Below are positions 47,392 to 57,119 of a stretch of 64,000 bases of DNA, piece by piece; positions within the stretch are counted from its first letter, which is position 1; each line of letters starts with the position of its first letter. The DNA comes from Bradyrhizobium diazoefficiens (GTDB lineage Bacteria > Pseudomonadota > Alphaproteobacteria > Rhizobiales > Xanthobacteraceae), in NCBI RefSeq assembly GCF_016616235.1, contig NZ_CP067100.1:6693001-6757000 (forward strand). Reading direction: 5' to 3'. Below the pieces are notes generated by a model. That model was not told where the DNA came from. It did not search any database and was given only the letters and a program-made list of their open reading frames with translations. The position numbers were made by a program, and so were the translations under genes.

Positions 47392-48690
47392 CTAGCATTC
47401 CCGACCCGCGCGCCAGCGTCCCCAAGCCATACTAGTAGCCGCGCCGATCCTGCGGAACGGCTCGGGGGGAATCCAGCTGGGGCCACTGAGCGCAAGTCGG
47501 TCGCTCAGCAGTTCCGATTGCGAGCCGCAGGCCATCTCGGCCAGCAACTTCCCGTGAATGCTGCCGCGCACCACACCGCCGCCGCCGCAGCCCACGGCGG
47601 CGAAAAGGCCCCTCCTGGGCTCGCCAAAATAAAACTGTCGGTTGTAGGTCATGCATATCGCACCACCCCAAACATGCTCTAGGTCATAGGAGCGCATGCC
47701 GGGAAATCGATTGCGATAGAGTTGCTCGAGACTGGCCCGCACCTTGGCGAGATCGCTGCTCTCGTTTTCATAGGAGTAGCCGCTGCGAATAAGGAAGCGC
47801 CGCAGCATTTTCCGCATGGTCGTGCCTATTGCGGTTGGCGGATGGACGCCCCAAGCACGCGTTGTGCCCAGGCGCTGCAGTTCGTCATCGTCCAGCTCCG
47901 GGGTGAGCGCACCATAGGTATAGACCGCGAAAAGGCGATCGTTCAGGAGCCCCAGCTCCCGCGCGTTGGCGTTGTTCGCCACGAACACCTTGTCCGCCTC
48001 GAAGTCGCCACGCGAAGTCTTCACAACGAACGGACTCGCCCCCTCGATCGCTTCGACTGCATTGCGCTCCAGCAGGGTGACGTTTGCGGGCAGCGACTCG
48101 GCCAAGCCGCGCACTAGTGCCGCGGGCTGCACGAGCGCATGCTTCAGAGGCTGGTAGCCGTACCGGTAGTAGTCGGTGCCGATGATTTCCTTCAGATCCT
48201 CGCCGGAGAGCTCCATGCACCGCAGGCCCCAGCTCTGCAGCGACTCGCGCGCCCCGCGCGCGGACCGCTCCCCTCCGGCGGTGGCGGCCCCGCAGATGCG
48301 CGGTGCCATTTCGTCCCAGTCGCAGTCGATCCCGTGCCGGGTAACGAGCGACCGCAGCAAGTCGAGACCCGCGGTCTGGATCCGGATCTTCCGCAGTGCA
48401 TCATCGCGCGCAGTTCCGTTCGCGTTCGCTTCAGGCTGGCTGGGGTTGAGGCCTAGGAACCCCGAGTTGCGTCCCGACGCCCCCTCACCGACTTCCGACG
48501 CCTCGAGGACGAAGATCTCCTCGTCGGGCAGGAGTTCGGCCAGCCGCCTGGCCGCACCCAGCCCGGTATACCCGGCGCCAACGACGATCGAGTGGAAGCG
48601 CTTGCACTGTGGCAGCCGGGTGAGCGGCGCGCGCGGTGGCAGCAGCGCATTGAGGCCGCTTCGCGTCGAGCTGAGGGTCACTGACTTCAT
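47392..48690 (-). CDS. FAD-dependent amino-acid oxidoreductase (DAO family)
   Basis: About 432 aa from ATG 48690; the open frame extends upstream to 48789 without a better start. The FAD Rossmann motif VVGAGYTGLGAARRLAEL is followed by EIFVLEASEVGEGASGRNSGFLG, as in glycine/D-amino-acid oxidases and gamma-glutamylputrescine oxidase (PuuB). The C-terminal FAD segment is GLFAAVGCGGGGVVRGSIHGKLLAEM. PuuB-like resemblance and the neighbouring HyuA/HyuB suggest oxidation of an amine or N-substituted amino acid. It is the first gene of the long minus-strand operon, 105 bases before hyuA. Confidence 0.88.
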   Translation of the reverse strand: MKSVTLSSTRSGLNALLPPRAPLTRLPQCKRFHSIVVGAGYTGLGAARRLAELLPDEEIFVLEASEVGEGASGRNSGFLGLNPSQPEANANGTARDDALRKIRIQTAGLDLLRSLVTRHGIDCDWDEMAPRICGAATAGGERSARGARESLQSWGLRCMELSGEDLKEIIGTDYYRYGYQPLKHALVQPAALVRGLAESLPANVTLLERNAVEAIEGASPFVVKTSRGDFEADKVFVANNANARELGLLNDRLFAVYTYGALTPELDDDELQRLGTTRAWGVHPPTAIGTTMRKMLRRFLIRSGYSYENESSDLAKVRASLEQLYRNRFPGMRSYDLEHVWGGAICMTYNRQFYFGEPRRGLFAAVGCGGGGVVRGSIHGKLLAEMACGSQSELLSDRLALSGPSWIPPEPFRRIGAATSMAWGRWRAGREC

Positions 48691-48944
48691 GACGAAGGCT
48701 CTTGTCTCGGGTGTCTGGCGTTTTCGCTGATCCAACATGGGGCACGGCGATTTTGCGCATCGCGCCGCCGCTGCAGCAGCACAGACCACGCATCGGACGT
48801 ATTTAGTTCTATCAGGGCTTCAGCGTCGCATTGCTGCAAGGGATTGGCGCGGCCGGAGCTATTTCTGCGTATGAGGCGGGAAGAACGCCGGAATTGCGCG
48901 CTAGCTAATATTGTGACACTAACGATTGTTTCGCTCTGGCTACT

Positions 48945-49440
48945 TTTTCGAGATTTGGCTTGCGGAATTTGTCCGGACGAAGGGTTTGGGGGCGGCACCA
49001 TCATTCTCCAAGTACTGCATGATAATGCCTTTCAACTGAAGGGTCCGTGTCGGATACGCTTTCGGGTGATCTCGGCAAAAAAGCGCTCGATCATGTTGAG
49101 CCAGGACGCCGATGTCGGTGTGAAGTGCAGGTGAAAGCGCGAATGGGCGTTGAGCCGGCGCTCTACGGCCGGAATCTTATGGGGTGGCGTAGTTGTCGAC
49201 GCTGAGGTGAAGGTCGAGCCCTTCGGCGGTCTGTTGATCGATCAGCCAGGAACTCACGAACGACGATGGCTGGCATGCACCTCGCGATGAACTTGCCGTG
49301 CAGCATGTTGAGCACTGCGAACGTTGTGGTGCCGTTGCGCCTATAGTCGTGGTGCATCGACCGGCGCGGCCCTTCTTCATCGGCAGGCCGGTCTGGGTTT
49401 AGCCGAGGGCTTGAATCTGGCTCGTGCTCGGTTGCGAGGT
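48945..49440 (-). pseudogene. IS630-type transposase C-terminal remnant
   Basis: Pieces in several frames: LPMKKGRAGR-like region, HDYRRNGTTTFAVLNMLHGK, QQTAEGLDLHLSVDNYATP, SASWLNMIERFFAEITRKR, then after a stop IIMQYLEN and PKPFV. The second Asp (VDN) and the Glu (MIERFF) are visible but the frame is broken at least three times. It lies between the divergent oxidase and DUF2817 genes. Confidence 0.75.
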
Positions 49441-49614
49441 CGCGGCCGCCGCGGCCGTCAGCCTCCTGCGCGAACTGCGGGAGCATGCCGCCCTCGCGCC
49501 TTGAACGGGTCACGCTGCCGAAAGGCGCGCACCCCCGGTCACCCACGCATAAAACCGGCGAGCACAACTGGCAGATCGCGTAAAACCGATGCCGATTGCT
49601 GATAGCATGACGCC

Positions 49615-50742
49615 ATGACCCAGTCTCATCCCACTTCAGACGCCACGCGTGTCGATCTCGACGACACCGTGAAGATCGCCCCCTCTGTTTTCGCCGCGAA
49701 CTATGAGGACGCCAGACGAAAATTCCTCGAAGCAGCGCCGAAGGCGAAATCGTATCCCTGCAGCGCCAAGGGTCCGACCGGTGAGGCACTGTTCACCGAT
49801 GTTGCCTACATCGGTGATCCCGACGCCAGGAAACTGCTGGTTCTCATTTCGTCGACGCATGGCCCTGAAGGTTATTGTGGGTCCGCATCGCAGGTCCTGT
49901 TCTTGAAGTCCAACCTGCCGCAAACGCTTCCCCCCTCCACAGCTGTCCTCGTCATCCATGCGGTGAACTGCTACGGCTTCGCCTGGGACCGCCGGGTTAC
50001 CGCGGAAGGTGTCGACCTCAATCGCAACTTCGTCGACTTCACCAAGCCGCTGCCAAAGGATGTCGGCTACCGCGAGCTGGCCGATCATTTCGTGCCCCGT
50101 GACCTATCGGAGAAAGCCGTGAAGCGCGCCGAAGAGGCCATTGCCGCATTTGAGGCGAAGCACGGTGCTCACGCCCGGAGGCTTGCGCTTGCGAATGGGC
50201 AGTACACCAATCCCACTGGCATGTTTTACGGGGGGACCGGCCCCACCGAGGCTCGCCTCACCCAAGAGGCCATTGTGCGGGATTTCAACGTGGCGGGTCG
50301 AGACAAAGTCGTCATCATCGACTATCACACCGGCCTTGGTCCTTACGGATACGGCGAGCTGCAATGCGAGGAAAGCTCGGGTCTGGCTGGCCTCAAACGG
50401 GCGCAGAGGATCTTCGGCCCTTCGGCGACGTCGCCCGTCGTCGGAACCTCGGCTTCGATGCCCATCAACGGCACGCAGGATGAATTCTGGTTGCGCCTAA
50501 TGGGCGACCGTCACACCTACGTCTGCCTCGAGTACGGCACCTACCCAAGCGCGGTCGGCGTGCTGCGCGACGACCATTGGTTGTTCGCCTACCGCCGGGA
50601 CGAGGCCGACGCGGAACTGGGCCGACGCATCCGCAAGGCGACGAAGGACTATTTTTATCCACAGCGGCTGGACTGGATGGAGATGATCGTCTGGCGGTCC
50701 CACCAAGTCCATCGCCAGGCCATCGAAGCCCTGAGGCACTGA
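49615..50742 (+). CDS. DUF2817 family, M14-like zinc carboxypeptidase-fold protein
   Basis: A 375-aa protein. The family is related to M14 carboxypeptidases and succinylglutamate desuccinylase-type deacylases. Likely zinc ligands are the H and E in SSTHGPEGYCG (about 80-86) and the H in VIIDYHTGLGPYGYGE. EGVDLNRNFVDF matches the substrate-arginine region (NRNF), and CLEYGTY may hold the catalytic Glu. No signal peptide is visible, so it is cytoplasmic. It is divergent from the HyuAB-transporter operon and could cleave an acyl or amino-acyl amide released from imported compounds. No clear ribosome-binding site was found. Confidence 0.85.
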   Translation: MTQSHPTSDATRVDLDDTVKIAPSVFAANYEDARRKFLEAAPKAKSYPCSAKGPTGEALFTDVAYIGDPDARKLLVLISSTHGPEGYCGSASQVLFLKSNLPQTLPPSTAVLVIHAVNCYGFAWDRRVTAEGVDLNRNFVDFTKPLPKDVGYRELADHFVPRDLSEKAVKRAEEAIAAFEAKHGAHARRLALANGQYTNPTGMFYGGTGPTEARLTQEAIVRDFNVAGRDKVVIIDYHTGLGPYGYGELQCEESSGLAGLKRAQRIFGPSATSPVVGTSASMPINGTQDEFWLRLMGDRHTYVCLEYGTYPSAVGVLRDDHWLFAYRRDEADAELGRRIRKATKDYFYPQRLDWMEMIVWRSHQVHRQAIEALRH

Positions 50743-51059
50743 AAGCCTGCCACACAACTGCTCGCGGTCGGCGATCGCAGCCAAGTCGATACTCTTGAAG
50801 ACATCATATCATGTCCAACTACCTCCCGGCCGTCCTCGACAGGCTCGGTAGCAACCGCGGCGAGGCGCTCAAGCGCCTCTCGATGTGATCCGGATCCCGG
50901 TGTCTCGAACGATTCCGCCTGCAAGGGATGCGTGCCATACGACTGCGCAATGGTGCGTCGAAAGATTAAAGGAGATGGGCTTCGACGTGGGACTGCGCGT
51001 TGCGAAGGTTTGGAGAAGGTGCTGATCGGCGAGTGGCCGGGCTGTAGGAGATCGAGGCC
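50743..51059. other. No recognisable gene
   Basis: Follows the DUF2817 gene. It probably includes degraded sequence upstream of the IS66 transposase remnant. Confidence 0.35.
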
Positions 51060-51485
51060 TCCGCGGCCAGGATCCTGAGACGCGGGTGAAAGCGCGCCAG
51101 GAAAAGTGCGCCTGATCATCGCGGCGCTCTTCGATCTGTGGAACAAGGAGCTACCGCGCCTGTCGGGCAAATCCAAACTCGCCGAGGCGATCCGCTTTGC
51201 CACATCCAGACGCACCGCCCTCCAGCGCTTTCTACGCGACGGCCGTATCGAGATCGACTCCAATACCCTCGAGCGGGCAATCCGGCCGCAAACCATCACA
51301 AGAAAAAATGCGCTCTTTGCGGGTAGCCATGGCGGCGGCCGGACCTGGGCGACCATCGCCACGCTTCTGCGCGAAGATGAAAGATATCGATCCGCACGCC
51401 TGGCTCACGGAGACTCTCGAGCGGATCGCGCCGGGCTGGTCGATCTCTCAAATCGATGCTCATGCCCTGGCACTTCAAAGCCTGA
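51060..51485 (+). pseudogene. IS66-family transposase (TnpC) C-terminal fragment
   Basis: LFDLWNKELPRLSGKSKLAE, AIRFATSRRTALQRFLRDG, IEIDSNTLERAIRPQTITRK and NALFAGSHGGGRTWATIATL are the C-terminal DDE_Tnp_IS66 motifs, including the final catalytic E (TLERAIRP). A frameshift near 51375 leads to DPHAWLTETLERIAPGW, and the family end PWHF is in a third frame. Everything upstream is lost. Confidence 0.85.
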
Positions 51486-51549
51486 ACGGCCTCGGCTCGA
51501 CGCTTACAGCTGATCGGATCTATCGCCATCATACCTCGCCTCCGTGAGA

Positions 51550-51920
51550 AGAGACATGCGACGGGGCACCCCCATCACCGAACCCGGAGATGCCACAAGT
51601 TATCAGGGGGAGGAAGCGCTTGCGGAGATCTACGGAACCGAAACCAACCTAGCCGACGCTGCCGCGTTTCACATTTTGAATGAAGACATCCGCCTGAGAG
51701 CAATCATCCCGTCAAGAACTGCATAGTCGTGCTCGACCGTCACCAAACGAAATAGGCACTCTGGCCCTGAACGAATTATCGTAGTTTCTCGCGAAGTCGC
51801 CCTCGGGCCGTTCGACGCTGATGACACGCGCACCGGCATCAGTAGGGCGGGAGGACGCATAGGCCGCTGATACGGCAACTCGACAGCAACGACCGTAATA
51901 CCTTCAAGGGCCTTTCTCAT
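51550..51920 (-). pseudogene. CaiB/BaiF CoA-transferase N-terminal fragment
   Basis: Starts MRKALEGITVVAVE at 51920, overlapping the end of the methylaspartate ammonia-lyase gene, so it was the next gene of that operon. In shifted frames it continues with family motifs: RLRENYDN-like, ADVFIQNVKRGSV, and LITCGISGFGDGG, where the normal family order is ADVFIQNxKPG...GLG...LITCDISGYG. The rest is cut off by the IS66 remnant. In organisms with methylaspartate ammonia-lyase, a family member makes mesaconyl-CoA, which would fit here. Confidence 0.7.
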
Positions 51921-53199
51921 GCCAATGCTGCATAACATTCCGAATGTTGCTTTGAGATCGTCGGTACCTGAGAATGGAAAGCAACCTGCTCTGCTCATTC
52001 CCTACGATGGAAATGCCCTCATCGACTCCCATCCCAGGTTTTGCAAGCATCATTTCGGCCTGCGTAGCGACGGCGATATTGACCGCGGCCCTCGCCGACA
52101 AGTCTGTTTCGGTGCAGCTTCCGCCAATATATGCACCGACCCCATTCTCCTTGCATACTAGCACAGCCTTGGCAGTGTCGGCGATCGAACCAACATCAGG
52201 CATTTTGATCTGAATTAGATGAGCCGCCTTTGCTTTGGCGAAGAGCCCTATATCCTCGAGGGTATTGCATTCCTCGTCGACCACGATCCGGGCTTCTGTA
52301 CCACGCCCGTCTAGGAGCGCGACGATCCTGGCGTACCCGTCTAGCTGAGCTTCAGTTGACCCAAAGTTTACCGGGCATTCGATATGAAGCCGGTAACCGG
52401 GGACCTCATCCGCAAGCCGCGCGATGAAATCCGCTATTTTTTCAGCATCCATGCCGATCTCAAGACCAATCCAACCGTAAACATCGAAGTGGAGGATGGG
52501 ATGATATCCCGGTTCTCCGATTTCCTGCGTGCGTTTGGCAACCCACTTGACAAACTCACGGAAGGTTTCGCCGGAAGCGCCGAACTTTTCGCGCGAATTG
52601 ATCAAACCATGTGGAAGAATATCCACAGACTTGAGGATCATCTTGTCCACGTTGATTTCTCTTGAATCGCCACACTGAGCGTAGATCGGAACCGGTCTAT
52701 CCGGCAAGGGTAAGGAAAATTCCGAGCAGATCACCTCGGCAAGTGTGGTCTTGGCAAGATGCGCCGCAGCGCGAAGCAAGGCTTGGCTCGCGCCATATTC
52801 GATCGCGAGCGGTAGCCGCTTTTCCTCATGGTATGCGAAGACACCATCACAAGCACCGAGGAAGTCAGACACATCGACACCCAGAAGCCGCGGGATTACA
52901 ACAGATCTGGTGATTGCATCGATTGTCTCGACTTGAAATAATGGATCACGACCGCCTGCGCCTGAATATTGCACGTTCATCATGTCGCCCCAGACGATGA
53001 CATCGTCCGCCAACACGAGACCGATGCTGAGCGAACGCGACGGCATACGAATGGTCGTGAAACCAGACGTCAGGGGAGCCCCCAGATAGCGAAAACCATC
53101 ATGAGCAGCACCGGCCCGTATTGCAGCTTGATCGTCATAGAAGAAGCTTCCGTTCCCGGGAGCCAGAATGACATCTCTGATCGTGGGGGAGAGTTTCAT
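51904..53199 (-). CDS. Methylaspartate ammonia-lyase
   Basis: A 431-aa enolase-superfamily enzyme matching methylaspartate ammonia-lyase, which interconverts 3-methylaspartate with mesaconate plus ammonia. The catalytic residues found in characterised members are all present: H197 in ILPHGLIN, metal ligands D239 (LHFDVYG), E274 (HIECPVN) and D308 (VVDEECNT), and the base K332 (LIQIKMPDV). The C-terminal AKPGMGVDEGISIVGNEQSRLL is diagnostic. Changes such as IECPVN for IEGPMD and DEECNT for DEWCNT may alter substrate range. No glutamate mutase is present, so 3-methylaspartate or an analogue must come from elsewhere. Confidence 0.85.
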   Translation of the reverse strand: MKLSPTIRDVILAPGNGSFFYDDQAAIRAGAAHDGFRYLGAPLTSGFTTIRMPSRSLSIGLVLADDVIVWGDMMNVQYSGAGGRDPLFQVETIDAITRSVVIPRLLGVDVSDFLGACDGVFAYHEEKRLPLAIEYGASQALLRAAAHLAKTTLAEVICSEFSLPLPDRPVPIYAQCGDSREINVDKMILKSVDILPHGLINSREKFGASGETFREFVKWVAKRTQEIGEPGYHPILHFDVYGWIGLEIGMDAEKIADFIARLADEVPGYRLHIECPVNFGSTEAQLDGYARIVALLDGRGTEARIVVDEECNTLEDIGLFAKAKAAHLIQIKMPDVGSIADTAKAVLVCKENGVGAYIGGSCTETDLSARAAVNIAVATQAEMMLAKPGMGVDEGISIVGNEQSRLLSILRYRRSQSNIRNVMQHWHEKGP

Positions 53200-53413
53200 G
53201 TGGCGGTCAATCTAACTTTGTTGTTGTGTTGAGTACCGTTGGGCTCGACGAAGCCGCCGCCAGTCGGAATGCAGCATCTATCTGCATTTGGGCGGAGCCC
53301 TCCCTTCTACTCGTCAACCAATTCGAAGACTCAGCTTTTTCTGCTTGAAGAATAATTGAATGCACGCTTCGCGCTGCTCCAGCGGGCAACCCTTTTGCCA
53401 GTGCATTGTGAAG

Positions 53414-54871
53414 TCAGGCGATTGGGCTGCGCATTTCGACAGCCACAGCATTGGCTCCGTTAACGAGCTTCAGGTTTTGGAAGATCCTCATTCCTTCGGC
53501 TCCACCTTCATAACCGTAACCGCTCTGCTTAATGCCGGCGTTTGGTGCATCCGCAGAGACGCCTTTGAGATGATTGACGCTGATCGCACCTGCCGAAAGG
53601 CCGCGAATCATTCGCTTCTGAATGTCAGGCGAGTCGCTGAAGACATAAGATGCCAGCCCGTATTCAGTCGCGTTCGCCTCCTCAATTGCTTCTTCAATCG
53701 TATTGAAGGGGGCGACCGTAAGGATCGGCCCGAACGGCTCCTCGCGAAGCACGTCTGATTCGGTGTTGACGTTGCTCAGAATTGTTGGCGCCCAGTAAAA
53801 GCCCAGGCGATCAATCCGTTTACCACCGGTTTCGATTCTTGCTCCGCGATCCACCGCATCCTTCGTCAGGCGCGCCATCGCCTCAATGCGTCTTGCGTTC
53901 GCCATTGGTCCCATGTCCGTCTCCGGATCGTCGGGCATGCCAACTTTGATCTTTCTTGCCCACTGGACCAGTCTTGCCAGAAACTCCTCATAAATCGGCC
54001 GCGCGACTAAAATGCGGCTGGGAGCGTTGCAGCTCTGACCTGCGCACTCAAACTTGTATTCGGCGATCGCAGAAACCGCCTTCGAGATGTCTGTGTCTTC
54101 AAAGACAACGACAGGGGAGTGGCCGCCGAGCTCTAGAACGCAGCGCTGGAGATTGGTCGCTGCGATCTTCGCAAGCTGCTTGCCAACCGGGGTTGAGCCG
54201 GTGAAGGACAGAACCCGGACAACCGGAGAACCGAGTAGGTGTTCGGAAATCATCGGCGGATCGCCAAAAACTAGATTCACAACGCCAGGCGGAATCCCTG
54301 CCTCCTCTAACGCCGCGACAATATAGACCCCTGGGCTTGGAGTTTCTTCTGCCCCTTTCAGGATTACAGGGCAACCGGCTGCGATTGGGGCGGCAAGTTT
54401 CCGTGCGTTGAGGACGGCTGGGTAGTTCCAGGGCGTGAATGCGCCGACTACGCCAATCGCTTCCGGTACGATCATCCTATTCGCATCGATAGGAAATGGT
54501 GCGGATAACTCCTCTGCGTGAGTACCATTCCACTCCAGCGTTTCGACCGCACGCGCGTACTCGCCCCTCGCTTCGGCCAAAGTCTTGCCCTGCTCTCTGG
54601 AAAGCGCGGCTGCTGCGGCGTCAATATTTCCTCTTAGAATTCGGGCGGCGCGAACGAGTAGCGCACCGCGCTCCTTGGCCGGTGTATTGCACCAGCGCAG
54701 CAACGCCATTTGCGCAGACCTCAAAGCATCATCGAGATCCGGCGCCGACGCAACGGCTACGCGGCCGAATTCCTGCTCGGTAGCTGGATTGACAAGGGCC
54801 AGATCGGTGCCGCTACCGCCTGGGCGCCACGTTCCATCGATAAAGAGTTTGTAGTTCATGCTGTCAAACAT
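53414..54871 (-). CDS. Aldehyde dehydrogenase (NAD(P)-dependent)
   Basis: A 485-aa class 3-like ALDH. It has FTPWNYPAVLNARKLAAPIAAG (cofactor entry), LSFTGSTPVGKQL, the base glutamate in VLELGGHSPVV, the catalytic cysteine in FECAGQSCNAPSRI, and EEPFGPILTVAPF. It resembles succinate-semialdehyde and aminobutyraldehyde dehydrogenases. It follows a class III aminotransferase on the same strand and would oxidise the aldehyde that enzyme releases from a terminal amine. Confidence 0.9.
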   Translation of the reverse strand: MFDSMNYKLFIDGTWRPGGSGTDLALVNPATEQEFGRVAVASAPDLDDALRSAQMALLRWCNTPAKERGALLVRAARILRGNIDAAAAALSREQGKTLAEARGEYARAVETLEWNGTHAEELSAPFPIDANRMIVPEAIGVVGAFTPWNYPAVLNARKLAAPIAAGCPVILKGAEETPSPGVYIVAALEEAGIPPGVVNLVFGDPPMISEHLLGSPVVRVLSFTGSTPVGKQLAKIAATNLQRCVLELGGHSPVVVFEDTDISKAVSAIAEYKFECAGQSCNAPSRILVARPIYEEFLARLVQWARKIKVGMPDDPETDMGPMANARRIEAMARLTKDAVDRGARIETGGKRIDRLGFYWAPTILSNVNTESDVLREEPFGPILTVAPFNTIEEAIEEANATEYGLASYVFSDSPDIQKRMIRGLSAGAISVNHLKGVSADAPNAGIKQSGYGYEGGAEGMRIFQNLKLVNGANAVAVEMRSPIA

Positions 54872-55151
54872 GCGTGTATCGTCGCCCTGTCGTTGAATGC
54901 CGTGTACTGGTTAGTAGCGTGCCTGGCAAAACTACCGATCGTAGATGACTCAGGGCAATGTCCAGGTACTTGGTCCGCCGTCAGGTCCAGCCGGACTATC
55001 GTGATCGAGGCATTGGCGTACTCCTGCAATTTCAGCCCAAAGCGATCAACGCCCTTCCCTCAAACGTCTCTGCGAACGTGAGAGGAATCGATGATAGATC
55101 GTACATCAGGGTTGCAGGAGTGGTGGCCGCAGCGCAAGCGGCCACTACTCG
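54872..55151. other. Spacer without recognisable gene
   Basis: A minus-strand reading contains LKLQEYANASITIVRLDLTA, which looks protein-like, but has no start and belongs to no family I recognise. It may be a small remnant between aminotransferase and ALDH. Confidence 0.3.
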
Positions 55152-56555
55152 TCAGATCTTCTCGCCGCTGCGAAGGAGCTCGTCCATGACAGAGCGGACC
55201 GCACTTTCAGCGATCGAAACGATATCATCGATGTCAGCCTTGGTGGTCACGAGGGGCGGAGCGAAGCCGAGAATGTCGCCATGCGGCATGGGGCGGGCGA
55301 TCAAGCCGCGGTCGCGAGCCGCCTTCGAGACGCGAGCACCGACTTTGAGGGATGGATCGAACCGCCTCTTTTTGTCGCGGCCGCCGACGAACTCGATCGC
55401 GCCCATCAGGCCCACCCCCCGCACTTCACCGACGATCGGCAACTGCGCGAACTTCTCCTTGAGCTGGGCTTGGAAATAGGCGCCAACCTCGCGGGCGTTT
55501 CCGGGAAGATTCTCTTGCTCCACAATGTCGAGCACGGCATTTGCCGTAGCCGCGCCGACCGGATGACCCGAATAAGTGTAGCCGTGCGAAAATGCGCCAA
55601 CCCGGTCAGCACCGTCCTCCAAAACCTTGTAGACCTTGTACCCGATGATCGCAGCGGAAAGCGGAAAGTAACCGGACGTCAGACCCTTGGCGACCGTGAT
55701 AAGGTCGGGCTCGATTCCATAATGTTGCGAACCGAACATTGAACCGGTGCGGCCGAAGCCGGTGATTACTTCGTCAGCGATCAGCAGAATATCGTGCTTC
55801 TTGAGAACGGCCTGGATAGCTTCCCAGTAACCCTCCGGAGGCGGCGTGATCCCACCTGTGCCGAGCACTGGTTCAGCGATAAACGCGCCCACGTTGTCCG
55901 ATCCGAGACGTTCGATGAGCTGATCGAGCTCAACCCCGCGCCGGGCGGAGAATTCGCGTTCGGTCTCCTCGGGGTTGGCGCCCCAGTAATGATGCGGAAC
56001 ACCGGTATGCACAATTTGCGGCAGCGGAAGATCCATCTGGTCGTGGTAGAAGCTCATCCCGGTCATCGAGCCGGAAAGGACGCTGCAGCCGTGATAACCA
56101 CGCTCGCGCGAGATGATCTTCTTTTTGTTCGGCTTACCTCGAAGGTTGTTATAGTACCAGACGAGCTTTGCCTGTGTCTCATTGGCATCGGAACCCGACA
56201 TGCCGTAGAACACTTTGCTCATCTTTCCTGGCGCCATCCTGACGAGACGATCGGAGAGGATCGCGAGCTCGTCCGTCGTGTGCGCCGCATAGCAGTGGTA
56301 GTACGCGAGACGGTAGGCCTGGCGCGAGATTGCTTCAGCGACTTCGGTTCGCCCATAACCAACGTTGACGCAGTACATGCCGGCGAAGCCGTCGATCAGC
56401 TGATTGCCGCGCGCGTCCTGAATTCGGATGCCCTTACCAGTTTCGACGATCGTCGGCTCACCAAGCTTGCCGGTCGCAAAATCCTTGAGCTGCGTGAAGG
56501 GATGCAGAACGCTGTTTTTATCCTTTTCGCTAATTTCTTTGATATTGATTGTCAT
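55152..56555 (-). CDS. Class III PLP aminotransferase (omega-aminotransferase)
   Basis: About 467 aa from ATG 56555; an in-frame alternative start is 56573. It is fold type I, class III: FYGMSGSDANETQAKLVWYYN, RERGYHGCSVLSGSMTG, AEPVLGTGGITPPPEGYW, LLIADEVITGFGRTGSMFG and the PLP lysine in LITVAKGLTSGYFPLSA. Relatives transfer amino groups from putrescine, beta-alanine, taurine or diaminobutyrate. With the ALDH it forms a typical amine-to-acid module. A divergent Lrp-family regulator lies beyond a short remnant. Confidence 0.92.
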   Translation of the reverse strand: MTINIKEISEKDKNSVLHPFTQLKDFATGKLGEPTIVETGKGIRIQDARGNQLIDGFAGMYCVNVGYGRTEVAEAISRQAYRLAYYHCYAAHTTDELAILSDRLVRMAPGKMSKVFYGMSGSDANETQAKLVWYYNNLRGKPNKKKIISRERGYHGCSVLSGSMTGMSFYHDQMDLPLPQIVHTGVPHHYWGANPEETEREFSARRGVELDQLIERLGSDNVGAFIAEPVLGTGGITPPPEGYWEAIQAVLKKHDILLIADEVITGFGRTGSMFGSQHYGIEPDLITVAKGLTSGYFPLSAAIIGYKVYKVLEDGADRVGAFSHGYTYSGHPVGAATANAVLDIVEQENLPGNAREVGAYFQAQLKEKFAQLPIVGEVRGVGLMGAIEFVGGRDKKRRFDPSLKVGARVSKAARDRGLIARPMPHGDILGFAPPLVTTKADIDDIVSIAESAVRSVMDELLRSGEKI

Positions 56556-56569
56556 TGTGCACCACTCTC

Positions 56570-56920
56570 TCAAGCTGCAGGGTTCGCGAAGCAGATGTAT
56601 TTGGGTTCAAGATTCTCGGCGAGATCGCGCTTCGAGCTCTCACGGACGACACCGACGGCTTCCGTGCGCCCAAACGGATAGGCGCCGCGAACTTTGGGGC
56701 GCCAAGCGCCACGATGCCGTAATCAGGCAGCTTCGTGAGGCGCAGGGGCCCGTGCGGGTCGCCGGTATAGACAAAACCGGTGAGCCCAAGATCCGAATCA
56801 TTGGAGCGTGCGAGCACGTTGCTGCAGCCCGGCCGAACGTACCTTACCTTCGCGATCGACGCGTCATCCGTCACGTGAGCAAGCACAACGGTCATGAAGC
56901 CTCGTCGCGGCGGGCTTGTC
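56570..56920 (-). pseudogene. Unidentified protein remnant with frameshift
   Basis: One frame reads MTVVLAHVTDDASIAKVRYV, LARSNDSDLGLTGFVYTGD and LRLTKLPDYGIVALG. Near 56695 the reading shifts to GAYPFGRTEAVGVVRESSKR and ENLEPKYICFANPAA before a stop at 56572. Both parts look like real coding sequence. The family is not recognised. The position just upstream of the aminotransferase suggests it was the first gene of that operon. Confidence 0.4.
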
Positions 56921-57119
56921 GCTTGCCACGATGTGGATATCCGATGCCGAATAGTTTGAAAGACCACCTGAATATCCCGGGCGCCGTTTCTTGAAATGCG
57001 CATACATTCAGGATACTGATATCGCGAATATATTTGCATCGTATCTCGCGTCCTTTGGAGGATTTCCTGCATGACACCGCCGTTTGGCGCTGCAATTCAC
57101 CCCGGTGTTGGAGCCGATT

